Assembly (NCBI RefSeq): GCF_004375085.3
Contig: NZ_SNAQ03000001.1
Location: forward strand, 434,001-498,000
Source: Lewinella sp. W8
GTDB lineage: Bacteria > Bacteroidota > Bacteroidia > Chitinophagales > Saprospiraceae
Length of the DNA: 64,000 nt
Direction: 5' to 3'
Shown: positions 16,129 through 25,044 of the stretch, one piece after another
Layout of the letters: every line of letters begins with the position of its first letter
How positions within the stretch are numbered: position 1 is the first letter of the stretch
The notes under the pieces: generated by a model
Databases searched by the model: none
Told to the model about the DNA's origin: nothing
What the model saw: only the letters and a program-made list of their open reading frames with translations
Position numbers and translations under genes: made by a program

Positions 16129-16713
16129 CTATTCTTCGTGGATGTTGATGTCTTCAATGATGAATTCCAGTACGGTGTGGGCGGGGACGAGGGTGTCTCC
16201 TCGCGGGCCGACGAGACCTCCCGCGCCATAGGCGAGGGCGCTGGGGGTGAGAATACGGATGGCGCCGCCGGGCTGGACCCGCTGGAGGGCGAGATTCCAG
16301 GCGGGAATGAGCTCTCCGACCGTAAAGCGGAGGGGTTCTCCCCGAGGACGGCTGTCGTCAAACACGGTACCGTCGAGGAATTGGCCCCGGTAATGGGCGG
16401 TCACGATATCCCCCTCCGCCAGGGGGTTATACGCTCCGGGGGAGAGGATCTCGTAAAAGTAGCCTTCGGGCGCGGGTTGGATATCGTAGGCCTGATCGAT
16501 GGCCCGGTTAATGATGGCGTTCCGTTGGCGTCCGGCACGATCTTCGGCGGGGCTCAATTCCGGAATTAGCCGTGCCTCGATGCTGGATCTGGTCGCTTCG
16601 TCGACCGCCGGTGCTTCGGGAGCGTCTCCGTTTCCGCCGCAGGAGAGAAATCCCAGGAGCAGGAGGGCTAAGAAAATGCAGTTATTCTGCGAGTAAGCGG
16701 TCCAGTTCGGCAT
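16129..16713 (-). CDS. FKBP-type peptidyl-prolyl cis-trans isomerase lipoprotein
   Basis: 194 residues. A signal segment ends in lipobox LSCGG (Cys at about 25), so the protein should be a lipoprotein in the envelope. Residues about 95-192 form an FKBP domain: GDIVTAHYRGQFLDGTVFDD, then VQPGGAIRILTPSALAYG and a final VLEFIIEDINI strand. It should speed prolyl isomerisation during folding of exported proteins. The start overlaps the end of the preceding gene by 32 bases, so it is the last gene of a tight three-gene operon with the two paralogues upstream. Confidence 0.92.
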   Translation of the reverse strand: MPNWTAYSQNNCIFLALLLLGFLSCGGNGDAPEAPAVDEATRSSIEARLIPELSPAEDRAGRQRNAIINRAIDQAYDIQPAPEGYFYEILSPGAYNPLAEGDIVTAHYRGQFLDGTVFDDSRPRGEPLRFTVGELIPAWNLALQRVQPGGAIRILTPSALAYGAGGLVGPRGDTLVPAHTVLEFIIEDINIHEE

Positions 16714-17500
16714 AAATTCTTTTCAGGTTTTCCAGATTGCGAAGATCAAGGTTTTCCCGATTAATGAAATCATTGATGGCCGGGACGCCGGAAATCTTTC
16801 CCAGTTTCTTCCCCGACTTTGGCGTCGGTTGGGTTTCTCCGTCCAGGGTCAGGTAGTGCCTGGCGATACCCTTGAGATTTTCCTCCACGTCGGCATCACC
16901 CGTAAGCATGTTTGTCCGGGAAGTGTGTTTGTTGACTACGTGATACGTGGCGCCAAACACCCGGTTACCGTGGTAGATTTCCTCCACGTAGGCTTGAGCG
17001 TGGGCCTGGTTGATGTCGAAGTAAAAGATTCTGGTCTGCTCGGCCGATACCTTTAGTTCCACCCGGTTGAAGGCCCCCCGCACCACGGCAAAGGTGCCGT
17101 TAGGGGTGAGAAATTCGAATTCACCCGTGTAGGCGTTGAAGTTCACGGAGTCCAGTTCGTACTGGTTTTTGAGTAAGTCGTAAAAGGTTCCCTGGGTGTG
17201 TTCCGGCAGCAGGAACGGGCTGCCGTAGGCTTTAGCGTATCGATTAGGGGGGACCCGGTAGGCGGATTCTGCGATCAGTTTCAGCTCTTCCGATAAGTCG
17301 GGGTCTCCCTGGTTTTTTCCCATGGCCTGAATGGCCGCCATTCGTTGCTGGCTCTGGGTAATCCGGATGGATTGCTGAATTTGCTGAAAAACCAGGTTCT
17401 CCTGACGGGATAACAGGGGATCCTGGGCAAGTGCCGGATGCGCGCAGGCCAACAGACTAAGGACCAGGAAAAAAGTCAGGGTACTAGTCGAACAGCTCAT
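16682..17500 (-). CDS. Uncharacterised exported protein, paralogue of the next gene
   Basis: 272 residues with a signal peptide ending at PALAQ. I do not recognise the family. It shares a clear block with the product of 17484-18194: NQYELDSVNFNAYTGEFEF here against NQYALDSVNLNGFTHQFEF there. Both end in a similar helical tail with IYAELDRLL or IYQKADELF. The pair therefore arose by duplication. The shared part looks like a beta-rich soluble domain. It overlaps both neighbours and probably works in the periplasm or outside with the FKBP lipoprotein. Confidence 0.8.
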   Translation of the reverse strand: MSCSTSTLTFFLVLSLLACAHPALAQDPLLSRQENLVFQQIQQSIRITQSQQRMAAIQAMGKNQGDPDLSEELKLIAESAYRVPPNRYAKAYGSPFLLPEHTQGTFYDLLKNQYELDSVNFNAYTGEFEFLTPNGTFAVVRGAFNRVELKVSAEQTRIFYFDINQAHAQAYVEEIYHGNRVFGATYHVVNKHTSRTNMLTGDADVEENLKGIARHYLTLDGETQPTPKSGKKLGKISGVPAINDFINRENLDLRNLENLKRIYAELDRLLAE

Positions 17501-18194
17501 CGGCTTTTTGGTAAATTTTAATCAGGTCTTCTCGCCGGTGTGGTTTCAATTTGTTGGCCTTGATGAATTTGGAAAGCTCAGCTTTGTGTCCAAGATCTGC
17601 GGCGAGGTTCTTGGGGGTTGTCTTGACGGCAATCAGGTCGCCGTCTACCATCGCAAAGTGCAGTGATTTGCTGCTGAACCGCCGTAATTTCAGGGTTTTA
17701 CCCACGTCCTGCACGATTTTCTCGTCGTTCTGGACGTCGTATACCATCGTGGCTACGATAAAATCTCCGTTGTAAATGATCTCCGCGTATTTATTGGGAA
17801 AACGCGGATTGATTTTTCGGCCGTAGGTATGCAGTACACCATCGTCATCCTTAATTTCTCCCCGCAGGAAGCTGTTGGGGTTTAACTCCCGCCACTGGCC
17901 CTCCCATTTGAATTCAAACTGGTGGGTAAAGCCATTCAGGTTGACGGAATCGAGCGCGTACTGATTAACCCCGACGTCATAAAGCACCGCGGGCCGGAAG
18001 GTCTTGTAGCGGAAGGGCGTACCCCTCACTTCGGTGTAGCGGTCCGGGTCGATGGCCCGGCTCGATTCAATAAGGTATTCATAATCTTCCTCCTGGAGTT
18101 GCCTCGGCTCCTTCTCCTGAGCCAGGAGTATTCCAGAAAAAAGGTATACCAGAAGAAAGAGGATGGACGTTTTAGGGATCATTATATCTTTCAT
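17484..18194 (-). CDS. Uncharacterised exported protein, paralogue of the previous gene
   Basis: 236 residues, with a signal peptide ending near ILLAQE. It shares the YxxDSVNxNxxTxxFEF block and the helical C-terminus with the neighbouring 272-residue protein. No catalytic motif is visible. Repeated Arg-Tyr pairs (DPDRYTEVRGTPFRYKTF) occur near the start of the shared domain and match PPNRYAKAYGSPFLL in the partner. It is the first gene of the operon 18194-16129 and overlaps the next by 17 bases. The function is unknown. Confidence 0.8.
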   Translation of the reverse strand: MKDIMIPKTSILFLLVYLFSGILLAQEKEPRQLQEEDYEYLIESSRAIDPDRYTEVRGTPFRYKTFRPAVLYDVGVNQYALDSVNLNGFTHQFEFKWEGQWRELNPNSFLRGEIKDDDGVLHTYGRKINPRFPNKYAEIIYNGDFIVATMVYDVQNDEKIVQDVGKTLKLRRFSSKSLHFAMVDGDLIAVKTTPKNLAADLGHKAELSKFIKANKLKPHRREDLIKIYQKADELFD

Positions 18195-18381
18195 TATTCT
18201 TGGAGCTTGTTTGGACTTCAGTAATCGACCTCAATTTGGCCTTTTTTGGCGCTGGTTGCGTTGGAACTATCCTCATGTAGCGCTGCTAGACTTCGGTATT
18301 CCCGCCTTACCAGCACTCAAAAAATGCTCAAATCCGGTCAGAAATCCAAAATCCAAACCAGCTCTTAGGTAAAAGTAACCA

Positions 18382-19044
18382 ATGTACCGTAGCCTTCTCC
18401 CCATTCTCGGCCTGTTAACGCTTATTTATGCCTGCGGCAACGGACTGGAGGAAAAAGAAACCGTAGATGCTCTCGGCTTTAAAACCGTAAGTCAAATCGA
18501 TCCCGAAACGGGGATGCAGCAGGGCGTGAGCCGACAGTATGACCCCCAGGGCAACCTGGTGGCCGAAGAGCACTACCTGGATAACGAACTGAACGGAAAG
18601 CGGTTGTTGTTCTCCCCGGAGGGTAACCTCCTGGTGGAGGAAAATTACGAGCGGGGAGAATTCGCGGGTCCCTATTCCCTCTTTGACGAGACGGGACAGC
18701 TCAGCATGAAGGGAGAGTACGTCGATGGTAAAATGTCGGGGGCATGGACATCCTACTACCCCAACGGCACCGTCAGGGAAGTGGTAACCTTTGCCGATAA
18801 CAACGAAAATGGTCCCTTCCGCGAATGGTACGAAAACGGGCAACCCAAGGCCAGCGGTGCCTATCTGGACGGTGACAAGGAGCACGGCACCCTGCACCTC
18901 TACGCGGAGGACGGGCAGTTGCGCCGGGTAATGGAATGTGACCGGGGATTGTGCAAGACCACCTGGGAACCCGGTAACGGTGAAGAGCCGCCGGCGGGAG
19001 CCGATATGATCCAGCCACCGGCGCTCAGCGAGAACAGTAAATAG
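18382..19044 (+). CDS. MORN-repeat lipoprotein (YwqK-like)
   Basis: 220 residues with lipobox IYAC after a short signal. The mature protein consists of about five MORN_2 repeats of the form Y..G.L..E..Y..G...G, for example YDETGQLSMKGEY-like and YENGQPKASGAYLDG segments. Such repeats form an extended beta sheet. YwqK of Bacillus is labelled an antitoxin, but there is no toxin gene here and I would not carry that label over. It is more likely an envelope scaffold or surface protein. It lies 71 bp before porQ. Confidence 0.85.
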   Translation: MYRSLLPILGLLTLIYACGNGLEEKETVDALGFKTVSQIDPETGMQQGVSRQYDPQGNLVAEEHYLDNELNGKRLLFSPEGNLLVEENYERGEFAGPYSLFDETGQLSMKGEYVDGKMSGAWTSYYPNGTVREVVTFADNNENGPFREWYENGQPKASGAYLDGDKEHGTLHLYAEDGQLRRVMECDRGLCKTTWEPGNGEEPPAGADMIQPPALSENSK

Positions 19045-19115
19045 CGGTAATTCCCCGACAACAAGGCCACATTCGAAGACGGTCAGGGATCCTTATGGCG
19101 TACCTTGCCCTTCGT

Positions 19116-20165
19116 ATGCGTCATCTAACGATTCTTCTGGTTCTTATTTCTGCCGGGCTCTCGGCCCAGGTAGGGGGTATTTCGGTGTATGAGTTTCTCA
19201 ACCTGCCCAACTCCGCCACGGTAGCGGCGATGGGGGGGCACCACATTGCCCTCATGGACGATGACCTCAGCCTGGCGGCGCGTAATCCCAGCCTGCTTAA
19301 CGAGCGCATGCATCAGCGGGCGGCCATCAGTCACGCTTTTCATCCGGCCGGCATCAGCAACAGCTACCTGGGCTACGGCCACCACCACGATCGGTTGGGG
19401 CTGACCTTTCAGGGCGGACTTCAATTCACCAATTACGGGGGCGATCTGGTCCGCCGCGACCCCACGGGACAGGCACAGGGAACCTTCTCGGCCTCCGATT
19501 TTGCCCTGACGGTAGGGGCGGCCCGCCAGTTCGAGGGCCGACTCTCCGTGGGCGCTAACCTGAAGCTGATCTCCTCCCAGCTGGCGGGCTACGGCAGTTT
19601 TGGTATCGGGGCGGACCTGGCCGTCCACTACGTGGATACCTCCGGGCTCTTCGGCATCAGTTTGCTGGCCAGGAATGCCGGTCGGCAACTGGGCCAGTAC
19701 GACGCCACTACGGGGCGGGAACCGATGCCCTTCGAGCTCCAGCTGGGCATCAACAAGGAACTGCGCTACCTGCCGTTCCGGTTCTCCCTGATCTATCGCT
19801 ACCTGGATCGCTGGAACATCCTCTTCGATGATCCGGAGGGAGAGAATAACTCCCTGTTCCTGGCCTTCGGGGAGGAAGAAACCACCCGCGGAGCGGGAGC
19901 GATTTTCCTGGATAACCTGGCCCGACACCTGGTCTTCAACGGGGAACTCCTCATCGGTAAATCCCGGAATTTACGGCTCCGGTTCGGCTACAACCACGGC
20001 ATGCAGCGGGAGCTGCGGTTGCGGGATTTTCGGAGCGGCGCGGGCTACAGTTTCGGCTTCGCCTTCCGGACCAAACGTTTCTCAATCGCCTATGGGCGCA
20101 CAACCTACCACATCGGGGGTGGGGTGAATCAACTTGGCCTGGACTTCTCCTTCGCGAAACGCTAG
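19116..20165 (+). CDS. porQ: Type IX secretion system protein PorQ
   Basis: 349 residues from the ATG at 19116, chosen because it gives a clean signal peptide (LTILLVLISAGLSAQ). A promoter-like TACCTTGC lies at 19100-19107, right where a longer start would begin. The N-terminal GGISVYEFLNLPNSATVAAMGG and DDDLSLAARNPSLL are typical of PorQ, an outer-membrane barrel needed for T9SS function. The rest shows alternating aromatic beta strands and ends in a short barrel-like strand (LDFSFAKR). Three T9SS substrates lie elsewhere in this window (25940, 40513, 59217). Confidence 0.85.
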   Translation: MRHLTILLVLISAGLSAQVGGISVYEFLNLPNSATVAAMGGHHIALMDDDLSLAARNPSLLNERMHQRAAISHAFHPAGISNSYLGYGHHHDRLGLTFQGGLQFTNYGGDLVRRDPTGQAQGTFSASDFALTVGAARQFEGRLSVGANLKLISSQLAGYGSFGIGADLAVHYVDTSGLFGISLLARNAGRQLGQYDATTGREPMPFELQLGINKELRYLPFRFSLIYRYLDRWNILFDDPEGENNSLFLAFGEEETTRGAGAIFLDNLARHLVFNGELLIGKSRNLRLRFGYNHGMQRELRLRDFRSGAGYSFGFAFRTKRFSIAYGRTTYHIGGGVNQLGLDFSFAKR

Positions 20166-20208
20166 CGTTGCCCCCGGGATCGACTGTGCACCCGCGGTCA
20201 CGCCCATA

Positions 20209-23200
20209 TTAAGCTTCTTCCCAACTGCTCAGCAGGGCTTCCGCGGGGTGAAGGGCCCGGCGGTGCAGGAAATCTTTAATTTGATGCCGACAACTGGTGC
20301 CCGCAGCAACAATCAGGGTGTCTTCTGGGCGCGAGCGCAGGTGCCGGAGCAGGGACTGTTCGGCAATGTCCCGGGAAAGCGCGAAGTGTTCCGCCTCGTA
20401 ACCAAATGATCCCGCCATGCCGCAGCATCCGCTGTCCAGTAGCTCTACGGCAAAATTCGGGGGCAGGGCCAGGGCCGTGGCGCAGCGTTCGGCCCGCCCC
20501 AGGGCTTTTTCGTGGCAGTGAACGTGCAGCACCAGCCGGGCGGTTTTGGGACCGAAGTCTTCCGGCCGCAGGAGACCGCCGGACAATTCACGGTGCAAAA
20601 ATTCATCGAAGGTAAACACCCCTTGACCCAGGATCGTGGCCCGTTCCGCGGCTTCACCCCGGAGCAGTTTAGGGTACTCGTCCCGAAACCCGAGGATGGC
20701 TGACGGCTCGATCCCGACCAGGGGAGCGGAAGGGGAAACTAGCGGACCGAAAAGCGCCACATTCCTTTCCGCCAGGTCCCGGGCTTCTTCCAGGAAGCCC
20801 TTACTCAGCTGGGCGCGGCCGCTGGCCACGTGGGCGGGCCACCGCACCGCATAACCGAGCTTGCGTAAAAGCGTGATCACGGCCTTGCCGGGGGCGACGT
20901 CCTGGTAATTGGAAAATTCATCCCCGAAGAGAAACACGGTCTTTTGATCGTCCGAAATCGGTCCCGGATCGGTGCGTTCAAACCACGCCCGCAGGGATTC
21001 TTCGGGGAAGGCGGGGAGGCTCCGGTCGGGGGCAATGCCCACTAGCCGCTTCATGAGCGGCCCCAGAATGTTTAGCCCCGTATTGGCCAATCGGGGCCAC
21101 TTCCCGCCCCATCGATAAAGCTGTTCGTTGGCGGCCACCAGGCGACTCCGCAGGGAATGTCCGCGCTGGCGGGCCAGTTGGTACTGGTATTCGGCCTTCA
21201 GGGCGGTCATGTTCACCGTACTCGGGCATTCGCTGGTGCAGGCCTTGCAACTGAGGCAGAGGTCCATGGCTTCCGCCAGGGCGGGGTGGGCGAAGGGATT
21301 GTCGTGCTGGTTCTGGGTGAGGATTTCCCGCAGGGCATTGGCCCGGCCCCGGGTGCTGTCGCGTTCGGAGCGGGTGGCCCGGTAACTGGGGCACATCGCG
21401 CCGCCGCTGATTTTCCGGCAATCTCCCGAACCATTACACTTTTCCGCGGCGGCCAACAGGCCGCCCTCTTCGCCGAAGTCCAGCAGGGTAGGGTAGTCCG
21501 GTGACGGAAGGTCGGGGGCATACCGGAGGCTTTCGTTCATGGGGGGCGCCTCCACAATTTTTCCCGGGTTGAAGATGCCCTCCGGATCCCAGGCGCGCTT
21601 CAGGCTGACGAGCATTTGGTATACTTCATCCCCCAGCTGATCACGGAGGAACGCGGCCCTTACCCGCCCGTCGCCGTGTTCGCCGCTGAGGCTCCCGCGG
21701 TACTTTTTTACCAGTTTGGCCACGTCGCGGGTAATCTCGTAGAATTGGCGCTGCCCTTCACTGGTTTTCAAGTTCAGCACGGGCCGCAGGTGAAGTTCTC
21801 CGGCTCCGGCGTGGGCGTAGTAGACCGGGTGTTGGTCGTATAGCCGCATGAGTTGGTCAAACTCCCGGATGTAATCGGCCAGATCGGGCAGGGCCACGGC
21901 GGTATCTTCGATGCAGGCCACGGCCTTGGCGTCGCCGACCATATTGCCCAATATTCCCAGTCCGGCCGCCCGGAGCGCCCACACCTTCTGAGAGGCCGCA
22001 GCACCCACCAGGATGGGGGCCGCGTAGGGAGCTTCCAGGCCTTCCTGCTGACCGAGAAAATCGACAAGGTCACTGGCCAATTGCCGGGCGGCGGGGTTAT
22101 CCTCCGCTCGAAACTCCACCAGCAACAACGCCCGGGGATCATCGCGGACGAAGGCGGCATTCTGCGCCTGGTCCGGGTTCTTTTTGGCCAACTGGAGAAT
22201 GGTGTCATCCATGAGTTCGCACAGAAAGGGCCGTTGCGTCATGGTGCCCTGGGTGGCGCGCATGGCGGCGTCAATGGTATTGAAATGCAGGGCCACGACG
22301 GCGGTTCCTTCCGGGGGGAGGGGAAGAATGCGCACCTTCAGTTGGGTGGTGAAGGCCAGGGTGCCTTCCGATCCGGCCAGGAGGGTACAGAGGTTGAAGG
22401 GCGGGCCATCCGGGGTGAAGGGCTGCTGTTCGGCCAGAAGGTCCAGCGCGTAGCCGGTGTTGCGTCGTTGTACTTCCCGCTTCGGGAAGGCGCCCCTGAT
22501 GAGTTCCCGGTTTTCTTCCGTGCCCAGTAGCTTGCCCAGGTTACGGTAGATGGCAGTGATCCGGGAGGAATCTTCGTTGGGGATGGTCGTGAAGGAAGTC
22601 TCCGCTCCGGATAACGGCTGTTTTGCAGATTCCTGCATTTTGGCCAGCGTAATGTCCTGGTCTTCGGCACGGAATTCGTGGAGGCTGCCATCGCTCAACA
22701 CCACCCGGGCGGCAAGGGTGTGGTCGCGGGTACTCCCAACGGTAATGCTGGTGCTGCCACAGCTGTTGTTCCCGAACATTCCCCCCAGGGTGCAGCGATT
22801 GGCCGTGCTGGTGTTTGGCCCAAACCAAAATCCCAAGGGAGCCAGGGCAGCGTTGAGCTGGTCGCGGATTACCCCCGGTTCCACGATGGCGTACCCCTCC
22901 TCGTGATTGATCTCGATGATTTTGTTGAGGTACTTACTGACGTCAACGATCAGTCCGGTGCCCACGGCCTGTCCGGCCAGACTAGTTCCGCCCGCCCGGG
23001 GAGTGATCGGGAGCTGGTGTTTACGGGCAAATTGCACACAGGCCACCACGTCTGCTTCACCCTTTGGAAAAGCTACCGCCCGGGGCATCTCCCGGTACAC
23101 GCTGGCGTCCGTTGCGAAGAGGATACGGTGTAACTGATCCGTGCATAATTCTCCGCGTAGGGAGCGCGCGAGCTCAGGCCAGGGAATGGGAGTGGAGGAG

Positions 23201-23211
23201 GCATTGGGCAT
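20209..23211 (-). CDS. FAD-linked oxidase / Fe-S (CCG) dehydrogenase, YdiJ or D-lactate dehydrogenase type
   Basis: 1000 residues with four parts: an FAD-binding PCMH domain (TPRAGGTSLAGQAVGTGLIV, about residues 70-95), an FAD-oxidase C domain with YYAHAGAGELHLRP and LSGEHGDGRVR (about 475-560), two 4Fe-4S binding clusters (CNGSGDCRK and CLSCKACTSECP, about 610-690), and a C-terminal GlpC-like part with CHEKALG and DSGCCGMAGSFGYE. Such proteins oxidise a 2-hydroxy acid, for example D-lactate or 2-hydroxyglutarate, and pass electrons to the respiratory chain. It stands alone and converges with porQ. The exact substrate is not readable. Confidence 0.92.
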   Translation of the reverse strand: MPNASSTPIPWPELARSLRGELCTDQLHRILFATDASVYREMPRAVAFPKGEADVVACVQFARKHQLPITPRAGGTSLAGQAVGTGLIVDVSKYLNKIIEINHEEGYAIVEPGVIRDQLNAALAPLGFWFGPNTSTANRCTLGGMFGNNSCGSTSITVGSTRDHTLAARVVLSDGSLHEFRAEDQDITLAKMQESAKQPLSGAETSFTTIPNEDSSRITAIYRNLGKLLGTEENRELIRGAFPKREVQRRNTGYALDLLAEQQPFTPDGPPFNLCTLLAGSEGTLAFTTQLKVRILPLPPEGTAVVALHFNTIDAAMRATQGTMTQRPFLCELMDDTILQLAKKNPDQAQNAAFVRDDPRALLLVEFRAEDNPAARQLASDLVDFLGQQEGLEAPYAAPILVGAAASQKVWALRAAGLGILGNMVGDAKAVACIEDTAVALPDLADYIREFDQLMRLYDQHPVYYAHAGAGELHLRPVLNLKTSEGQRQFYEITRDVAKLVKKYRGSLSGEHGDGRVRAAFLRDQLGDEVYQMLVSLKRAWDPEGIFNPGKIVEAPPMNESLRYAPDLPSPDYPTLLDFGEEGGLLAAAEKCNGSGDCRKISGGAMCPSYRATRSERDSTRGRANALREILTQNQHDNPFAHPALAEAMDLCLSCKACTSECPSTVNMTALKAEYQYQLARQRGHSLRSRLVAANEQLYRWGGKWPRLANTGLNILGPLMKRLVGIAPDRSLPAFPEESLRAWFERTDPGPISDDQKTVFLFGDEFSNYQDVAPGKAVITLLRKLGYAVRWPAHVASGRAQLSKGFLEEARDLAERNVALFGPLVSPSAPLVGIEPSAILGFRDEYPKLLRGEAAERATILGQGVFTFDEFLHRELSGGLLRPEDFGPKTARLVLHVHCHEKALGRAERCATALALPPNFAVELLDSGCCGMAGSFGYEAEHFALSRDIAEQSLLRHLRSRPEDTLIVAAGTSCRHQIKDFLHRRALHPAEALLSSWEEA

Positions 23212-23518
23212 GGCCGAAAATTACGAACCCGATCAAACTTTCCACCCTTGACCTTTATCCGGACGCGGATTTCAGCAGAATGCGAGAAATGATGGGTTGG
23301 GATAAGCATTCCGCCCGGGAGTCTTTGTGCGCGTTTTGCCTTCAGCAGAAAGACCGGAAGTTTTGGGGGACGAAAAAGTAAAAATTATCCTCCGAATACG
23401 GATTTCTCGTGACGTAGGTTGGAGCGTGAGACCTAAGGGAATTTAAGTTGATTTTTAACGCATTAGGGGTAATGAAGGCCTTACCTTTGTACCCTTAATC
23501 GGGTCAAAACTTATTCTC
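23212..23518. other. Divergent intergenic region, no gene seen
   Basis: About 300 bp between two divergently transcribed genes. A perfect TAnnTTTG element (TACCTTTG, 23482-23489) lies 30 bases before the rightward gene, but no TTG stands at a proper distance upstream. No hairpin, repeat or credible small gene was found. Confidence 0.5.
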
Positions 23519-24109
23519 TTGCGGATCATTATTGTTTTCCTGCTGCTTCTTTTTACTACCGGCCTATTCGGCCAGCGGGCAGACTGTTACCAGGAAGTGG
23601 CTCGCCGATTGGCGGATTACGGGAGATTGACCATGGAATGGAAAGTTGATTCCATCCTCGAATTTATTGATCCCCAGCTGTTTGATATCGTTCCCCGCTC
23701 GGTAATGCGTGACCAACTGGTCGGACTCAACGCAGACGGTAATATCGACGTACGCTTCCGCTCCTTTACGGTTGATGAAATAGGTGCTCTGGTAGACGAT
23801 GGAGAAGTCGTCTACGTGCCGATTAATATTCACCATGAGATGGTCATCCGGCTCCTCAGCTCCGCCTATCAGTCGGAGGATACCCGCAGTCGGATGCAGC
23901 GAATGCTGGAAAAACGCCACGGGGTAAAAAGCGTCCGGTACGATACCGACCGAAATACCTTTTTCGTCCAGCAGCACAAACGTATGTTTGGTATTCGCAG
24001 GGGCGCAACGGCTCCCTGGTACTTCGTCGAGTATCAACCGGAGAACGTAGCCTTGTTGGACCTGCTGGTCCCTCCCCCCGTTCGGGAAAAACTGAACATC
24101 GAAGAATAG
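23519..24109 (+). CDS. Uncharacterised exported protein (TTG start)
   Basis: 196 residues if translation begins at the TTG at 23519, which gives a perfect signal peptide (RIIIVFLLLLFTTGLFGQ). The next in-frame ATG, in MEWKVDS, would destroy it, so TTG is the better start. The mature part is alpha/beta with no motif I can name, including FVSEEV-free strands such as AATAPWYFVEYQ-like and a C-terminal LLDLLVPPPVREK. The DUF3109 gene follows after 3 bases, so the two are co-transcribed. A TACCTTTG element sits 30 bases upstream. Confidence 0.7.
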   Translation: MRIIIVFLLLLFTTGLFGQRADCYQEVARRLADYGRLTMEWKVDSILEFIDPQLFDIVPRSVMRDQLVGLNADGNIDVRFRSFTVDEIGALVDDGEVVYVPINIHHEMVIRLLSSAYQSEDTRSRMQRMLEKRHGVKSVRYDTDRNTFFVQQHKRMFGIRRGATAPWYFVEYQPENVALLDLLVPPPVREKLNIEE

Positions 24110-24112
24110 CGC

Positions 24113-24691
24113 ATGTATTTGATCGGATCCATTTTCGTCAGTGAGGAAGTCGCGGACGAGCAATTTGCCTGTAACCTCACCGCCTGCAAGGGGGCCTGCT
24201 GTTGGGAGGGGGAGTTCGGTGCTCCCCTGGCGGACGAAGAGCTTGAGGACCTGAAGCGGGTATACCCGGAGGTGGCTCCCCTGATGACGGAAGCCGGAAG
24301 ACGGGCCGTAGCGGAGCAGGGATTGTACACCCGAAATTCTGAAATGGGAGAATACGCTACCACCCTGGTTAACGGTGGGCCCTGTGCCTACATGATGCTA
24401 GACGAGGGCGGTGTAGCCCAGTGCACCATTGAGCGAGCCTACCGGGAGGGAAAGACCGATTGGAAAAAGCCCATCAGCTGTCACCTTTACCCCATCCGGG
24501 TGACGGAAAAGAAGGAAGCTAATTTCACGGCCCTCAACTACGATCGGTGGGATATCTGCTCAGCGGCCTGTACCAAAGGGCAAAAGGAAAAGATTCGGGT
24601 GTTTGAATTTGCCCGGGAAGCCCTGATTCGAAAGTACGGAAAAGACTGGTACGAAGAGCTGGCCGCTGCGGTGGACGCCAAAGCGGACTAG
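24113..24691 (+). CDS. DUF3109 family cysteine-rich protein
   Basis: 192 residues, a family conserved in Bacteroidota with unknown function. Cysteines are concentrated: C20, C25, C29 and C30 in ACNLTACKGACCWEGE, then GGPCAYM, CTIERAY, SCHLYPIR and the CSAAC pair. This arrangement is like that of zinc or iron-sulfur binding proteins of the YkgJ type. There is no signal, so it is cytoplasmic. It starts 4 bases after the stop of the exported protein. Confidence 0.88.
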   Translation: MYLIGSIFVSEEVADEQFACNLTACKGACCWEGEFGAPLADEELEDLKRVYPEVAPLMTEAGRRAVAEQGLYTRNSEMGEYATTLVNGGPCAYMMLDEGGVAQCTIERAYREGKTDWKKPISCHLYPIRVTEKKEANFTALNYDRWDICSAACTKGQKEKIRVFEFAREALIRKYGKDWYEELAAAVDAKAD

Positions 24692-25044
24692 GACAACGCC
24701 ATAACCGAATATTAAGCTGCCTGAATTTTCTGTTTTTCAACAGAAATATGACGAATTCCCAAGGTGGAATAATGCCTGAAAACGGACAGTTTTCCCGGTA
24801 TTGTTATGACTTTTCTTTGTTTGACCAAAAAGAAAAAGACCGGTCGCGCAAAGCGCAGCCGGTCCAGAAATAAACACCTAAAACCCTATTAACTTCTTGA
24901 AAGCGAGTTAGTTATAATCGCTTAATATTTTCAAACACCCGGCGGGTGAAGTTGTTGTAATTTTGTCTGGACTACTGTTGTTAGTACCAGTTTCTACGCG
25001 AATTTAGTGTATATACCCGAATCACCAAAACATCCGGCTCAAAA
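24692..25044. other. AT-rich intergenic region before the symporter gene
   Basis: No gene is visible. Two short inverted repeats occur: GACCGG...CCGGTC at 24838-24864, with an A-rich left flank, and CACCCGGCGGGTG near 24937-24949. A TAATTTTG (24958-24965) matches the -7 consensus and may belong to the promoter of the symporter gene, about 80 bases before its start. This region is clearly lower in GC than its neighbours. Confidence 0.4.

Noticed and set aside
18163-18372. 69-codon frame overlapping the start of the 236-residue exported protein gene
   Set aside because: It overlaps a well-supported gene on the other strand and its composition is unlike a real protein.
18382-19044. Antitoxin role for the MORN-repeat lipoprotein
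   Set aside because: The label comes from YwqK annotations. There is no toxin gene and the protein is an exported lipoprotein.
24838-24864. Hairpin considered as a terminator
   Set aside because: The T-rich flank is on the minus strand, where no gene ends nearby, and the stem has an internal mismatch.
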